From Thermanaerothrix daxensis (GTDB lineage: Bacteria > Chloroflexota > Anaerolineae > Anaerolineales > Anaerolineaceae), in assembly GCF_001306145.1 (NCBI RefSeq), contig NZ_LGKO01000002.1:1302001-1366000 (forward strand): DNA of 64,000 nt. Direction: 5' to 3'. Made by a program: the position numbers and the translations under genes. The notes under the pieces were generated by a model. It did not search any database and was not told the origin of the DNA. It saw only the letters and a program-made list of their open reading frames with translations. Positions 34,652 to 42,608 of this stretch are shown one piece after another (position 1 is the first letter of the stretch; every line of letters begins with the position of its first letter).

Positions 34652-35405
34652 CGGCAACTTTCAATAGTAATACCAAATCTGGTAGTAAACCTCCTTCGCA
34701 ACAGCCCTGGGATCAAAGTCACAGAGCTCGCTGAATCTCTAGGGGTATCAGAAGGCACCATTCGCAACGAAAGGACGCATCAAGCGAGTACGCGGAGGAG
34801 CAGTTCTGGTTGGGGATGAGACCATAGCGCACAATTCGTCATTTTGGAAACGCTAAGAAAAGAACTCAGCGGCCAAAACGGTAATTGCCCGCAAAGCCGC
34901 TGAGTTGGTAATGGACAACGACTCTATACTTCTTGACGCAAGCAGTACTGTATACTATCTGGCACGCGAGATTACCAACCGTAATCGTTTGCTTGTCGTT
35001 ACTAACGGCATTGAAGTAGCTCAGATTTTAGCCAAGAATCCTTCAAACACGATCATCTTGATAGGGGGAATTGTAGATAGCAACGCCTCATCAGTCACCG
35101 GCTTGCTCAGCGAGCAGATAATAAGGGAATTACGGGTTCAAAAAGCATTTGTGTCTTGCAGCGGTTTTAGCCTGGAACGGGGCATGACAGAAGTCCACAT
35201 TGAGGAGGCCCAATTGAAACGCAAAGCCATACAAACCGCTCAAGAAGTTATTGGTTTGGTGGATTCAAGCAAAATTGGCAAAGAAGATCTGACATCCTTT
35301 GCGCAAATCCACCAGATTTCTTATCTGTTCACAGATTCGGGGATTGATCCCGAATGGGTCCGAAGAATCGAGCTAGCCGGGATTAAATTAGTGGTTTGTA
35401 AGTAA
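34652..35405 (+). pseudogene. DeoR-family sugar-operon regulator, broken by frameshift and stop codon
   Basis: Three pieces together make a DeoR protein. Frame A (about 34652-34770) encodes a helix-turn-helix, LLRNSPGIKVTELAESLGVS then EGTIRNE. After a loss of about nine codons with a frame change near 34771-34779, frame B gives IKRVRGGAVLVGDET, the usual end of the DNA-binding domain. Frame B then meets TAA at 34854-34856 and continues with AAKTVIARKAAELV and the sugar-phosphate sensor domain (ILLDASSTVYYLA, VVTNGIEVAQIL, DSSKIG) to a stop at 35403-35405. No start codon is found between the TAG at 34649 and the HTH. The sensor domain alone has an ATG at 34905 (166 codons), but without the HTH it cannot act as a normal regulator. 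Confidence 0.85.
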
Positions 35406-35492
35406 CTGGATTTCTGGGCCTTTGCGCTGGCCCAATCTGACCTCTATCCCAATTTTCACATCCTAATCTAAATGATTCATTTTGGGTTTACC

Positions 35493-35609
35493 ATGGGAGA
35501 ATTTATTCTTGAACTACGAGATATCGTCAAACGCTTTTCGGATGTAGAAGTTTTGCATAAAGTTTCATTCAACTTGCGCCCCGGTGAAGTTCATGCATTG
35601 CTTGGGGAA
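35493..35609 (+). pseudogene. truncated sugar ABC transporter ATPase (N-terminal 39 residues)
   Basis: From the ATG at 35493 the translation ILELRDIVKRFSDVEVLHKV then RPGEVHALLGE matches the first 39 residues of an RbsA-type ATPase. Similarity stops exactly before the Walker A NGAGKST, after GE. The sequence beyond 35609 reads better on the other strand as a different gene. An RbsA fragment directly after a DeoR regulator suggests the remains of a sugar-import operon. Confidence 0.8.
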
Positions 35610-35610
35610 A

Positions 35611-35800
35611 TAGGTATAAGATGGGGCGCGCTGTTCATAATGGGAATCGCCTCGCTGATTGGGGGGCGAACGCCCTGCCAGAAAATGAATCCGATGAGCG
35701 CCAAGACAATTACCCCGACCCCAATCCAGATCAAATTGAATCTCGGTTTTTGCCTGCGCTTCTTTTCGTGTTGTTGCTGTCGCTGTGTCTTGGATGAAGC
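35611..35800 (-). pseudogene. truncated membrane-anchored protein (N-terminal part; DUF3105-like)
   Basis: On the minus strand from about 35800 the translation has a basic stretch (KTQRQQQHEKKRRQKPRF), one transmembrane helix (NLIWIGVGVIVLALIGFIFW) and the start of an external domain (RPPISEAIPIMNSAPHLIP), and breaks off at the junction with the ABC ATPase fragment. The tail resembles DUF3105-type proteins, from memory. No good start codon is visible in frame, so the 5' end may be damaged too. Confidence 0.5.
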
Positions 35801-35815
35801 AAGGTTTCCCTGATG

Positions 35816-35851
35816 AATGGCACGGATGCCAAAGTTTGCATCCGTGCCATT
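35816..35851 (-). terminator. long hairpin downstream of the YtkA-like gene
   Basis: A perfect 14-bp stem (35816-35829 with 35838-35851) with an 8-nt loop begins 8 nt after the stop codon of the minus-strand lipoprotein gene. Neither strand has a clear T-run after it, so termination is plausible but not certain. Confidence 0.55.
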
Positions 35852-35859
35852 TAGACTGG

Positions 35860-36258
35860 TTACTGGATCTTTATATCGAGGTCTTCCTGGAAGTCAAGCC
35901 CATCCTTACGGACATGGACTGTCAGCTCCCAGTTTCCGCTCATGCTAAAATCTGCTTTTATGGAATATCTTCCGCCCCCCTGATCGGTGGCAACGCCGCT
36001 CATGCCCATGCCGGTCATGTCAATGTGATCCACGGAAACATCCACAGTCGCACCTTCGATGGGGCTGCCATTTGCATCAGTGATGGTGAAAACCAGTTCG
36101 ACATTACCCATCATGGCGGGGCTGGGTTTGGTTTCCACCTGGATATTCACCAGTTTCTGTTCTGTTGTGCCATCTGCAGCGGGAGCAGCCCCGCCTCCAC
36201 AAGCTGCTAGCAGAACCGACGCCAAAACGAATATACTAATAAAGAACAACTTACGCAT
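35860..36258 (-). CDS. YtkA/FixH-like lipoprotein, probably copper-associated
   Basis: A 132-residue lipoprotein with a lipobox LAAC followed by GGGAAPAADG and an Ig-like YtkA/FixH domain (NIQVETKPSPAMMGNVELVF and YSIKADFSMSGNWELTVHVR). Methionine-rich stretches (DHIDMTGMGMSG) could bind Cu(I). The frame is open to 36291, but AAGGAG at 36269-36274 supports the ATG at 36258, which avoids overlapping the oxidase gene. It follows the multicopper oxidase by 25 bp, so the two probably work together in copper handling at the outer face of the membrane. The copper role is inferred. Confidence 0.8.
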   Translation of the reverse strand: MRKLFFISIFVLASVLLAACGGGAAPAADGTTEQKLVNIQVETKPSPAMMGNVELVFTITDANGSPIEGATVDVSVDHIDMTGMGMSGVATDQGGGRYSIKADFSMSGNWELTVHVRKDGLDFQEDLDIKIQ

Positions 36259-36283
36259 TCTTAACTCTCTCCTTGATTTTGGT

Positions 36284-37360
36284 TTAGTCAACGATGTTGA
36301 TCATCAACATCAAGCCGCCCGGCTCGACGTTATCGTTGGTAGTATGATGCAGGATGTGACAGTGCAACATCCATTGCCCGGTCTCTGTGGCGACGAACTC
36401 GATGTCGTAGCGTTCACCCGGAGCAACGCTGACCGTGTCCTTGGTCAACTGCGCCGCCTCGGGGACAGGATGCCCATCCGTCGCCACGATCTTGAAGGGT
36501 ACACCATGCAGATGCATTGGGTGTATGAACTGACCAATGGCAATGAAGCGCAGCCGCACCAGATCACCTTTCTTGACGGTGATGGTTTCGGTGGCAGGGA
36601 AGGATTTGCCATTAATCGTGAAGTAATTGGGTTCCATCCCACTCATGGGCATGGCGGCATAGGTCCTACCATCTGTTATACGCCATTCCGAGATCATCAG
36701 GGTCTTATCCACAGCGGGGGGATTGGCTAGAGGTTCTTTGGGATCAATAATGAACGGAGCATATAAACCCGCGCCCACCTGCACATCACCTTTATAATGG
36801 GAGTGATACATAAAGGTTCCTGCCCGCTTGGCGGTGAATTCATAGGTAAACGTCTCGCCCGGTTCGATGGGGTCCTGAGTGACACCCGGTACGCCATCCA
36901 TTGCGTTGGGAACTTCGACACCGTGCCAGTGGATCGTGGTTGGATCGGGCAACTCATTCTTGACAATAATGCGGACCTGATCCCCTTCGGTCACGCGGAT
37001 CATGGGTCCGGGTACGGTTCCGTTGTATGTGAAGGCAGTAACGGTCACACCATCCAGGATTTCCCATTGGACAGCTTTGGTCGTTAGCTCAAAGACCTTG
37101 ACTCCATCTTCCAGGCGGTATTCCAGAGGCAATCCGCCTTCCGCTTCAGTGGCCGGCTGGACGTTCGGCGCGGTGATTGGCTGCATCATATGAGCCGCTT
37201 CAGGATTGTCCATCATCATGCTGCCCGGGGTGGGCGTCCCCTCCGCCATGCCTGAATTGTGATTGTTCATTGGCATGTCCCCATTGGAGGTTGTCGCAGG
37301 CGCGCAAGCCGACAATATCAAAGCGAGAGTCGTAATTATAAAAAATAAAATCTTTTTCAT
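36284..37360 (-). CDS. two-domain multicopper oxidase lipoprotein
   Basis: A 358-residue exported protein with a lipobox (ILSAC, Cys about residue 19), a Met/His-rich linker (NGDMPMNNHNSGM) and two cupredoxin domains. Copper ligands are visible: TIHWHG and YHSHYKG in the first half, HPMHLHG and MLHCHILHH in the last 80 residues, covering type 1 and type 2/3 sites of a small-laccase or nitrite-reductase-like enzyme. It probably oxidises Cu(I) or another reductant; nitrite reduction cannot be excluded. It is in one operon with the YtkA-like lipoprotein and in a patch with a YHS-domain relic, all metal-related. Confidence 0.88.
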   Translation of the reverse strand: MKKILFFIITTLALILSACAPATTSNGDMPMNNHNSGMAEGTPTPGSMMMDNPEAAHMMQPITAPNVQPATEAEGGLPLEYRLEDGVKVFELTTKAVQWEILDGVTVTAFTYNGTVPGPMIRVTEGDQVRIIVKNELPDPTTIHWHGVEVPNAMDGVPGVTQDPIEPGETFTYEFTAKRAGTFMYHSHYKGDVQVGAGLYAPFIIDPKEPLANPPAVDKTLMISEWRITDGRTYAAMPMSGMEPNYFTINGKSFPATETITVKKGDLVRLRFIAIGQFIHPMHLHGVPFKIVATDGHPVPEAAQLTKDTVSVAPGERYDIEFVATETGQWMLHCHILHHTTNDNVEPGGLMLMINIVD

Positions 37361-37457
37361 TATGGTTCCTCTGCAAAGCTAGAATAGTGCTTCAGTATAA
37401 TGATTTCCCCTGACCCATCCAGCGCAATTTGACGCGGGGATATATAGGCAACATTGC

Positions 37458-37691
37458 CTATGTGAATGTCAGACAGATTACTGCTGCCTTGATATCCAAT
37501 GCCTCTTTGATAGAGGCAACCAGTTTTCTGTCCGCCCGTTGGGATAGGTCACCCGCAATGGAGAAGCGCGTTTGTCCGTCACTTCCATGCAGGATCAGGG
37601 TAGCAGGTTCAGCAGTTTCACCATAGACCATCAGAACGACCATCTGGCAGTTACAATCCGCTATACCATGATTGGGGTAGGGGCAATCCTG
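37458..37691 (-). pseudogene. Cys-rich small protein remnant, unknown
   Basis: The minus-strand frame after a TAG at 37694-37692 reads QDCPYPNHGIADCNCQ and then MVVLMVYGETAEPATLILH, ending at a stop at 37458. The protein-like sequence then goes on in another frame (NVAYISPRQIALDGSGEIII), which suggests a frameshift near the stop. An ATG at 37643 would give 61 residues. I do not recognise the family; the C..P..H....DC.C motif suggests metal binding. Confidence 0.4.
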
Positions 37692-37938
37692 CTAGATATG
37701 TCTCGCAGTGTGCAGATCAAAAGTTTGTAAAGCCCGCAAACCGGCTGGCGATAATTTTTCTTTTTCTTCACCGTCTGCAAAACCTTATCGCAGGGCAAGT
37801 CAACAATTAGGTAGGAAGGAAAGTTTGGTCATGGAACGCCTCTTTTATCGGATATTCTCCATTTGTAGGTATGTTCCCATAGAGAGCCGCGTGGCGTATT
37901 TATTGATAGGCAGAATCGCCTATCCTGACTCCCTGAGA
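37692..37938. other. stretch without a supportable gene
   Basis: A 134-codon plus-strand frame (37708-38112) crosses this region, but its second half is antisense to the clear YHS-domain relic and it shows no recognisable domain. I see no promoter, repeat or RNA gene here. Confidence 0.4.
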
Positions 37939-38122
37939 TCACCCCTCCGCCTGCTTGATATATTGTTCGGGCGTTCATTCGAGCAATATTCTGCACGCCT
38001 CGGAACAGAAATTAAGTCTCACCCTGATGAATCACTTTGTATGGCGGTTGTTCCGGGTCCACCTTCATTTCGCACACTAGGTCGGTCTCGAATGCCCGAC
38101 TGGCGGGAATGAACTTTGTCAT
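37939..38122 (-). pseudogene. YHS-domain (metal-binding) gene, frameshifted
   Basis: From an ATG at 38122 the minus strand encodes MTKFIPASRAFETDLVCEMK then VDPEQPPYKVIHQGET, a YHS-domain opening with its Cys. It then meets a TAA; removing one A restores YFCSEACRILLE, the second half with the Cys pair, which meets a TGA before TPEQYIKQAEG and the natural stop at 37939. One insertion plus one nonsense change therefore break the gene. YHS domains occur in copper transport and heavy-metal proteins, which fits the neighbouring oxidase. Confidence 0.85.
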
Positions 38123-38168
38123 GCTGAAACTATTCAATTGAACCGCCTGCTATGCCATTGGTGATCCG

Positions 38169-38399
38169 GTGGATGGCTTCACTCATCTCATGGGCGTTTT
38201 CAAATCCATGGACATACCGGCTTTGGGGCTATCTGTTGAGAATTTCCAACGTATTGAGCCGGTAGGGATGGATCACACACTTGCCATTCCCGTTCAACCG
38301 ATGGACACAGATCCGGCCATTACCGCAAGTTTCAAATCGGTTTCGGTCTTGGTGGAGGAGGAAGAAATTGTCAGGCAAGAGCGGGGAGTTATGACATGA
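38169..38399 (+). CDS. hypothetical 76-residue ORF before the LUD gene
   Basis: A GTG-initiated frame open from about 38142. It reads GDPVDGFTHLMGVFKSMDIP and continues with LGLSVENFQRIEPVGMDHTL, with an acidic end (VLVEEEEIVRQERG). The stop overlaps the LUD gene start by 4 nt, which argues for a real coding region. I do not recognise it; it could be the C-terminal relic of a longer protein. Confidence 0.35.
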   Translation: MDGFTHLMGVFKSMDIPALGLSVENFQRIEPVGMDHTLAIPVQPMDTDPAITASFKSVSVLVEEEEIVRQERGVMT

Positions 38400-39037
38400 G
38401 AAATGACAATAAAATTATTACAAAGGTTCGAGAGGCATTAAGGGGCACGTTGACATCCGGAATCCAGCTTCCAACGATTTCTCCATTGCGTCAATCTCAA
38501 AACCTCGAGGTTGAGATTCAAACCTTCCTTCGGGAGCTGGCACTGCTCTCCGCAGAAGGACATTTGATATACGAGGGGGAAGTATCTGAGCAATTGGAAC
38601 GCCTGATTGGTGAGCAAAGGATAACTAAAGCCACTATGTGGAAAACCCCGTTACTGGAGCGACTCAGAATCAGAGAGCACCTTCAAGCGCTAGGGGTTGA
38701 GATTATCTCGCCAAATGCCTCTAAAAATGAACTTGCCAAGTGCGACCTTGGAGTGACAGAGGCTGACTTCCTTTTACCTGAAACGGCGACGGTGGGGTTG
38801 CTTGCCTCCCGTGAGAAATCACGCGCTGTTTCCCTACTCCCGCGCATTCATCTGGTAATCGCTCATACTTCCAAATTTCGTGCAGACTTATTTGAGGTAC
38901 TTACAGAAGCCAAACAATATCATTATTTTGTGCTGATCACAGGACCAAGCCGCACAGCGGATATTGAGCTCACTGTGACTCTTGGCGTGCACGGCCCACA
39001 AAAACTAGTTATTTGGCTAATGAAAGATGAAAATTAA
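38396..39037 (+). CDS. LUD-domain protein (LutC/YkgG-like)
   Basis: A 213-residue protein of the lactate utilisation LutC group. The C-terminal core CDLGVTEADFLLPETATVGL, SLLPRIHLVIAH and GPSRTADIELTVTLGVHGPQ contains the family's conserved residues. LutC normally works with LutA (CCG domain) and LutB (LUD plus ferredoxin) in lactate oxidation to pyruvate; neither partner is in the window, so its role here is uncertain. It starts within the preceding small frame and ends 4 bp before the convergent histidine-kinase gene. Confidence 0.85.
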   Translation: MRNDNKIITKVREALRGTLTSGIQLPTISPLRQSQNLEVEIQTFLRELALLSAEGHLIYEGEVSEQLERLIGEQRITKATMWKTPLLERLRIREHLQALGVEIISPNASKNELAKCDLGVTEADFLLPETATVGLLASREKSRAVSLLPRIHLVIAHTSKFRADLFEVLTEAKQYHYFVLITGPSRTADIELTVTLGVHGPQKLVIWLMKDEN

Positions 39038-39041
39038 ATAA

Positions 39042-41219
39042 TCAAGTTGCTCTTGCCTCTTGAGCCCTGTCTTGGGGATAACGGGGTGGGATGGTGTTTA
39101 ATATCACCTGCAGAATCTCCCTCATTTCATTGGCATTCAAAGGACGAGGCAAGCTCAGTTCAAGCACATTGCCATTGGGAGCCAGTGAGGCTTCTGGTTT
39201 CTCTTCTGCGGAAATGATCACAACAGGCAGGTGAGAATACGAGGGGTTTTGCCTTAATGTTGCCAGCCAATCCCAGCCGTGGATATCAGGGAGTTCAAGA
39301 TCCAACAAGATGGCATCAATAGAGTGCTCCTCAAGGACTTCAAACGCCTTATGGCCGCTTAAAGCGCTAAACAGGCGATAAGGTTGCTCGTTCTTTTCGA
39401 TTTGTATGGATTGGATTGCCTTGGTAATGAAATGTGCCATGGCGGGGTCATCATCTACCACCAGGATAGAATGTACCTGTGGCTCCAAAGATCGAATTGC
39501 ATCCACGAGCGTATAACGCGATATCGGTTTCATTAAGTAGGAATGAATTGAGCCAATTTGTGAGTCAACGTGGGGCAGGTGAATCCTGATTACCGGCAAT
39601 TCGTAAGAAAGTTGCTGAGGGGAGAGCGAGCCCACCTGTGTTGAAAGCAACACCGCTCGTGGATATAGTTTTTCTGTCTGTGGAATAAGCGCATTTAAGT
39701 CGGCAACTTCCTGAATGGTATATTCATCAAGAATTTGACGGATTGTCTGCACATGCTCCTGATTAGGGCTCACAAACAAGATAAATTTATTTTCTTGAGC
39801 GGGGGGATAGTGAATAGCGGAGAAGGAAAGAGGTTTCTCGGGTGGGATGGTAAGGGGAAGCGTGAAATAAAAACGGCTTCCCTCTCCCAAACGGCTTTCA
39901 ACACCCATGGTCCCTCCATGTAGTTCAACAAACCGCCTACTGATATATAACCCCAAACCCGTTCCTGAACGACGGCGCCAGTTTTCTTCACCAACCTGCC
40001 GAAATTCTGTGAATACCTTGGGCAGATCTTCAGGCGAAATACCCACACCTGTGTCAATGACGTTTATGCGCACTGCGTCATCCAACCTCTCCACCCGAAG
40101 CGTAACACCTCCATGATCCGTGAAACGCAGTGCATTGTTGAATAGGTTAAGCAGAACCTGACGTATCCGAGTCGTGTCAATAAAAATAGCCGGCAAATCT
40201 GGGGGGATTTCTACCCTTATCCATAAACCTTTCTCGGCAAAAGCGCTGGCTACCATTTGCTGCACTTCGGCGATAATCTGATCCAGGTGAGCCCTCTCTC
40301 GAAATAAGGTCATTTGGCGGGCATCAATTTTGCCCATATCCAGAATATCATTTATAAGTCGCATCAGATGTTTGCTGGAGTTGTAAATCTCCTGAACATC
40401 ATCATATAACCCGGGAGGCCATTGTTCGAGTGGGGCATAGGTTTCAGGGGCATTGACCATCAAATCACTAAAACCGATGATGAAATTGAGCGGGCTGCGC
40501 AGTTCATGGCTGACAGCTAGCACAAAATGGTTGCGGGCCTCCCGTGCTTCTTCGGCTTGAGCCCGGGCGAAGGAAAGCATTTCGTTGAGACGTTCCAATT
40601 GATAATTAGCATGATTCATTTCTTTCAGGACCCGACTCAGTTCTGCCCGATGCTCGCGTGTCTCTTCAAGCAAGCGGCGCGCTTCTGCATAATGATATGA
40701 GGCCGAGTCTAACGCTTCAACCAGGTTATTTAAGAGCGCCCAGCCCAAAATGCTCATAAATGTTCCCCCAAGAACTAATGCCAGCCTGTAGCCATCTGAA
40801 ATATTGAAAAAACGAGGCAAGAAAATGGCAACGAAAAGGATGCCCAAGTTGGTCGCCAATGTCCCCCCCAACCCCAGAGTTGCGATGGAAATCAGAGGAA
40901 TGAGCGTGAAAAGTAAGAGAATAGCGGGTTGCCGATACAGGTAAAAGGCAATCAGAATGCTAACCCCAAGCCCTGCCAACCATACCACCTGGGACAGTAT
41001 GAAATAACGCTCAAGAAGATACAGGCTAAGCCAGATCAGACCCACCATAAAGAGAGATATCACCCATAGACTGGGGTTAAATACTTGCGAGAATCCAAGG
41101 GTTGCAATAATGTGCCAGGCAAGATACAAGCCACCTAGCGTATAAACCAGGTTGCGGGCGGTGGATTTCATGAGGTCCATCAAGTCAGAGTCCTTAGACA
41201 AGTTTCGCAACCAGGGCAT
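39042..41219 (-). CDS. membrane hybrid histidine kinase with pseudo-receiver and receiver
   Basis: A 725-residue sensor. Residues about 25-165 form six or seven membrane helices, a possible membrane-embedded sensor; a coiled coil (about 170-230) leads to HisKA with the phospho-acceptor H238 (AVSHELRSPLNF). HATPase_c spans about 345-457 with NALRFT, DTGVGI (D389) and SGTGLGL. A receiver-like fold at 477-577 lacks the acidic pocket and Asp and is presumably inactive; a true receiver at 584-710 has DDDP and D640 (ILLDLELPDIHG). AGGAG lies 6 nt before the ATG. It follows the response-regulator gene by 9 bp, so the two form a two-component pair. Confidence 0.92.
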   Translation of the reverse strand: MPWLRNLSKDSDLMDLMKSTARNLVYTLGGLYLAWHIIATLGFSQVFNPSLWVISLFMVGLIWLSLYLLERYFILSQVVWLAGLGVSILIAFYLYRQPAILLLFTLIPLISIATLGLGGTLATNLGILFVAIFLPRFFNISDGYRLALVLGGTFMSILGWALLNNLVEALDSASYHYAEARRLLEETREHRAELSRVLKEMNHANYQLERLNEMLSFARAQAEEAREARNHFVLAVSHELRSPLNFIIGFSDLMVNAPETYAPLEQWPPGLYDDVQEIYNSSKHLMRLINDILDMGKIDARQMTLFRERAHLDQIIAEVQQMVASAFAEKGLWIRVEIPPDLPAIFIDTTRIRQVLLNLFNNALRFTDHGGVTLRVERLDDAVRINVIDTGVGISPEDLPKVFTEFRQVGEENWRRRSGTGLGLYISRRFVELHGGTMGVESRLGEGSRFYFTLPLTIPPEKPLSFSAIHYPPAQENKFILFVSPNQEHVQTIRQILDEYTIQEVADLNALIPQTEKLYPRAVLLSTQVGSLSPQQLSYELPVIRIHLPHVDSQIGSIHSYLMKPISRYTLVDAIRSLEPQVHSILVVDDDPAMAHFITKAIQSIQIEKNEQPYRLFSALSGHKAFEVLEEHSIDAILLDLELPDIHGWDWLATLRQNPSYSHLPVVIISAEEKPEASLAPNGNVLELSLPRPLNANEMREILQVILNTIPPRYPQDRAQEARAT

Positions 41220-41228
41220 GGTCTGCTC

Positions 41229-42425
41229 CTACCCAATGATGTTAAGCTGGTAAAGGACATCGAGAAGCGTTCGCTGTAAAATGGGTTTTTTAAGAAAAGC
41301 CGCTGCCCCCAACGAGTAAGCAAGATCGGGCTCATCCCACGCTGAACAAACCAGGACCGGGATTTTGCGAGTTAGGGGATCGAGTTGCAATGCTTGAAGT
41401 ATCTCCCAACCATCTAAGTGGGGCATCATCACATCAAGAATAATAAGGCTGGGTTGAAGATGGCGAGCTGCCTCCAAAGTTTGCTCGGGGTTAGTCACAC
41501 CAACAACTTCCACACCAACATGGCTAAGATAGCGTTCATACATTCTTAAAGCGGCCGCCTGGTCATCCACAATTAGGATAGTTTGTTGACGGGCAGGGGA
41601 AAAAATCAACTTCAATGAAGCGAGTCCTTTTTGCCTGCGAGATGGGTAACTTTCCACTATTTGGACCTGCATACGTTTACCCCAGGTGCTTACATAATCC
41701 AGGAAGTCTTTGCCGTCATCTCGACTGGTTTCCCACTGCTCATCGGTCTCAAAATCAATCTGCACGACGGTTTGATCAGCCTGATTATCTACCCACAACT
41801 CTAGCCTGGGTCCAGTGCACAGTTGCACGCTGTAATTGATCAGACTCAACAGTATCTGACGCAAGAGCACCCGGTCGGCTTTGATAGGAATGGGATGATC
41901 AGGTAACCTAAGATCAAGATAGATTTGCTCGCTTCGTAAGCGCTGAGCCAGAATGCCCTCAAGGCTTCTTAAAAGTCCCACGAGATCAAGTTTCTCGGGA
42001 TGAAGAACAAATTCGTCTTCGGAAAAGAGAGTCTCTGCCGATCCATTGCGCACTTGGGGCAAGAAATAGCGTTCCCACACTCGCTGACTCAATGCCTGAA
42101 GGGCTCGACTATGATCTCGCCGAAACTGACGATCACCAATGTACAGTGCATTGGCTATGTCTCTTGGACTCTCTCCTTGAACATACCGCTTGAAAAGAAT
42201 CAGATAAGGACGCCACTCTAAGGATTGGGGTTGGGGGTCCTTGTTGGATGGGCGCAGCTGTTCAATTTCGTATAGTATTAATTTTTGGATAGCCTCTGCA
42301 CGATGCTTTGAAGAACCGGAAGGAAGGGGAAAGTGCTTTGTTAATGGATGAGTCTCAAGAACAGTTAAATCGTAGAGATGAGAGATCAGGTCTTTAAAAA
42401 GGGCAGCAAACGTTTCGCGTTCCAT
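41229..42425 (-). CDS. atypical response regulator with HTH-like N-terminus, ATPase-like core and C-terminal receiver
   Basis: A 398-residue protein with unusual order. Residues about 40-125 look like a helical DNA-binding or sigma-like region (YVQGESPRDIANALYIGDRQ). Residues 140-275 resemble a histidine-kinase ATPase fold without the N and G boxes (LLRQILLSLINYSVQ marks the remains). Residues 282-398 are a receiver with VDDQ, the phospho-acceptor D331 (LIILDVMMPHLDG) and K380. It is probably the output partner of the adjoining kinase. It is divergent from a sugar ABC operon, which it may control. No strong Shine-Dalgarno precedes the ATG. Confidence 0.82.
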   Translation of the reverse strand: MERETFAALFKDLISHLYDLTVLETHPLTKHFPLPSGSSKHRAEAIQKLILYEIEQLRPSNKDPQPQSLEWRPYLILFKRYVQGESPRDIANALYIGDRQFRRDHSRALQALSQRVWERYFLPQVRNGSAETLFSEDEFVLHPEKLDLVGLLRSLEGILAQRLRSEQIYLDLRLPDHPIPIKADRVLLRQILLSLINYSVQLCTGPRLELWVDNQADQTVVQIDFETDEQWETSRDDGKDFLDYVSTWGKRMQVQIVESYPSRRQKGLASLKLIFSPARQQTILIVDDQAAALRMYERYLSHVGVEVVGVTNPEQTLEAARHLQPSLIILDVMMPHLDGWEILQALQLDPLTRKIPVLVCSAWDEPDLAYSLGAAAFLKKPILQRTLLDVLYQLNIIG

Positions 42426-42608
42426 GACCGCTGAATGTCCGACTTAAGTCCGCAGAATGATTGTACTTTCGCTCCCCGAGGGATTTAATTGAAGTGTAAC
42501 CCTTGTTATCCCTGAGGGCAAGGAGGTGGTTTTGTCTGAAGAATTAAAAGCCCTGTCTTGCGAGTTTCGTAAACCCTATTCCGGAATGAAGATAGAAGGA
42601 GGAAAGAA

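Noticed and set aside
35816-35851. Hairpin as the end of an insertion sequence
   Set aside because: No transposase remnant, matching second copy or target-site duplication is visible; it sits right after a gene stop and is better explained as an RNA 3' hairpin.
37708-38112. 134-codon plus-strand frame as a gene
   Set aside because: Its second half is antisense to the clear YHS-domain relic and no domain, start signal or homology can be seen.
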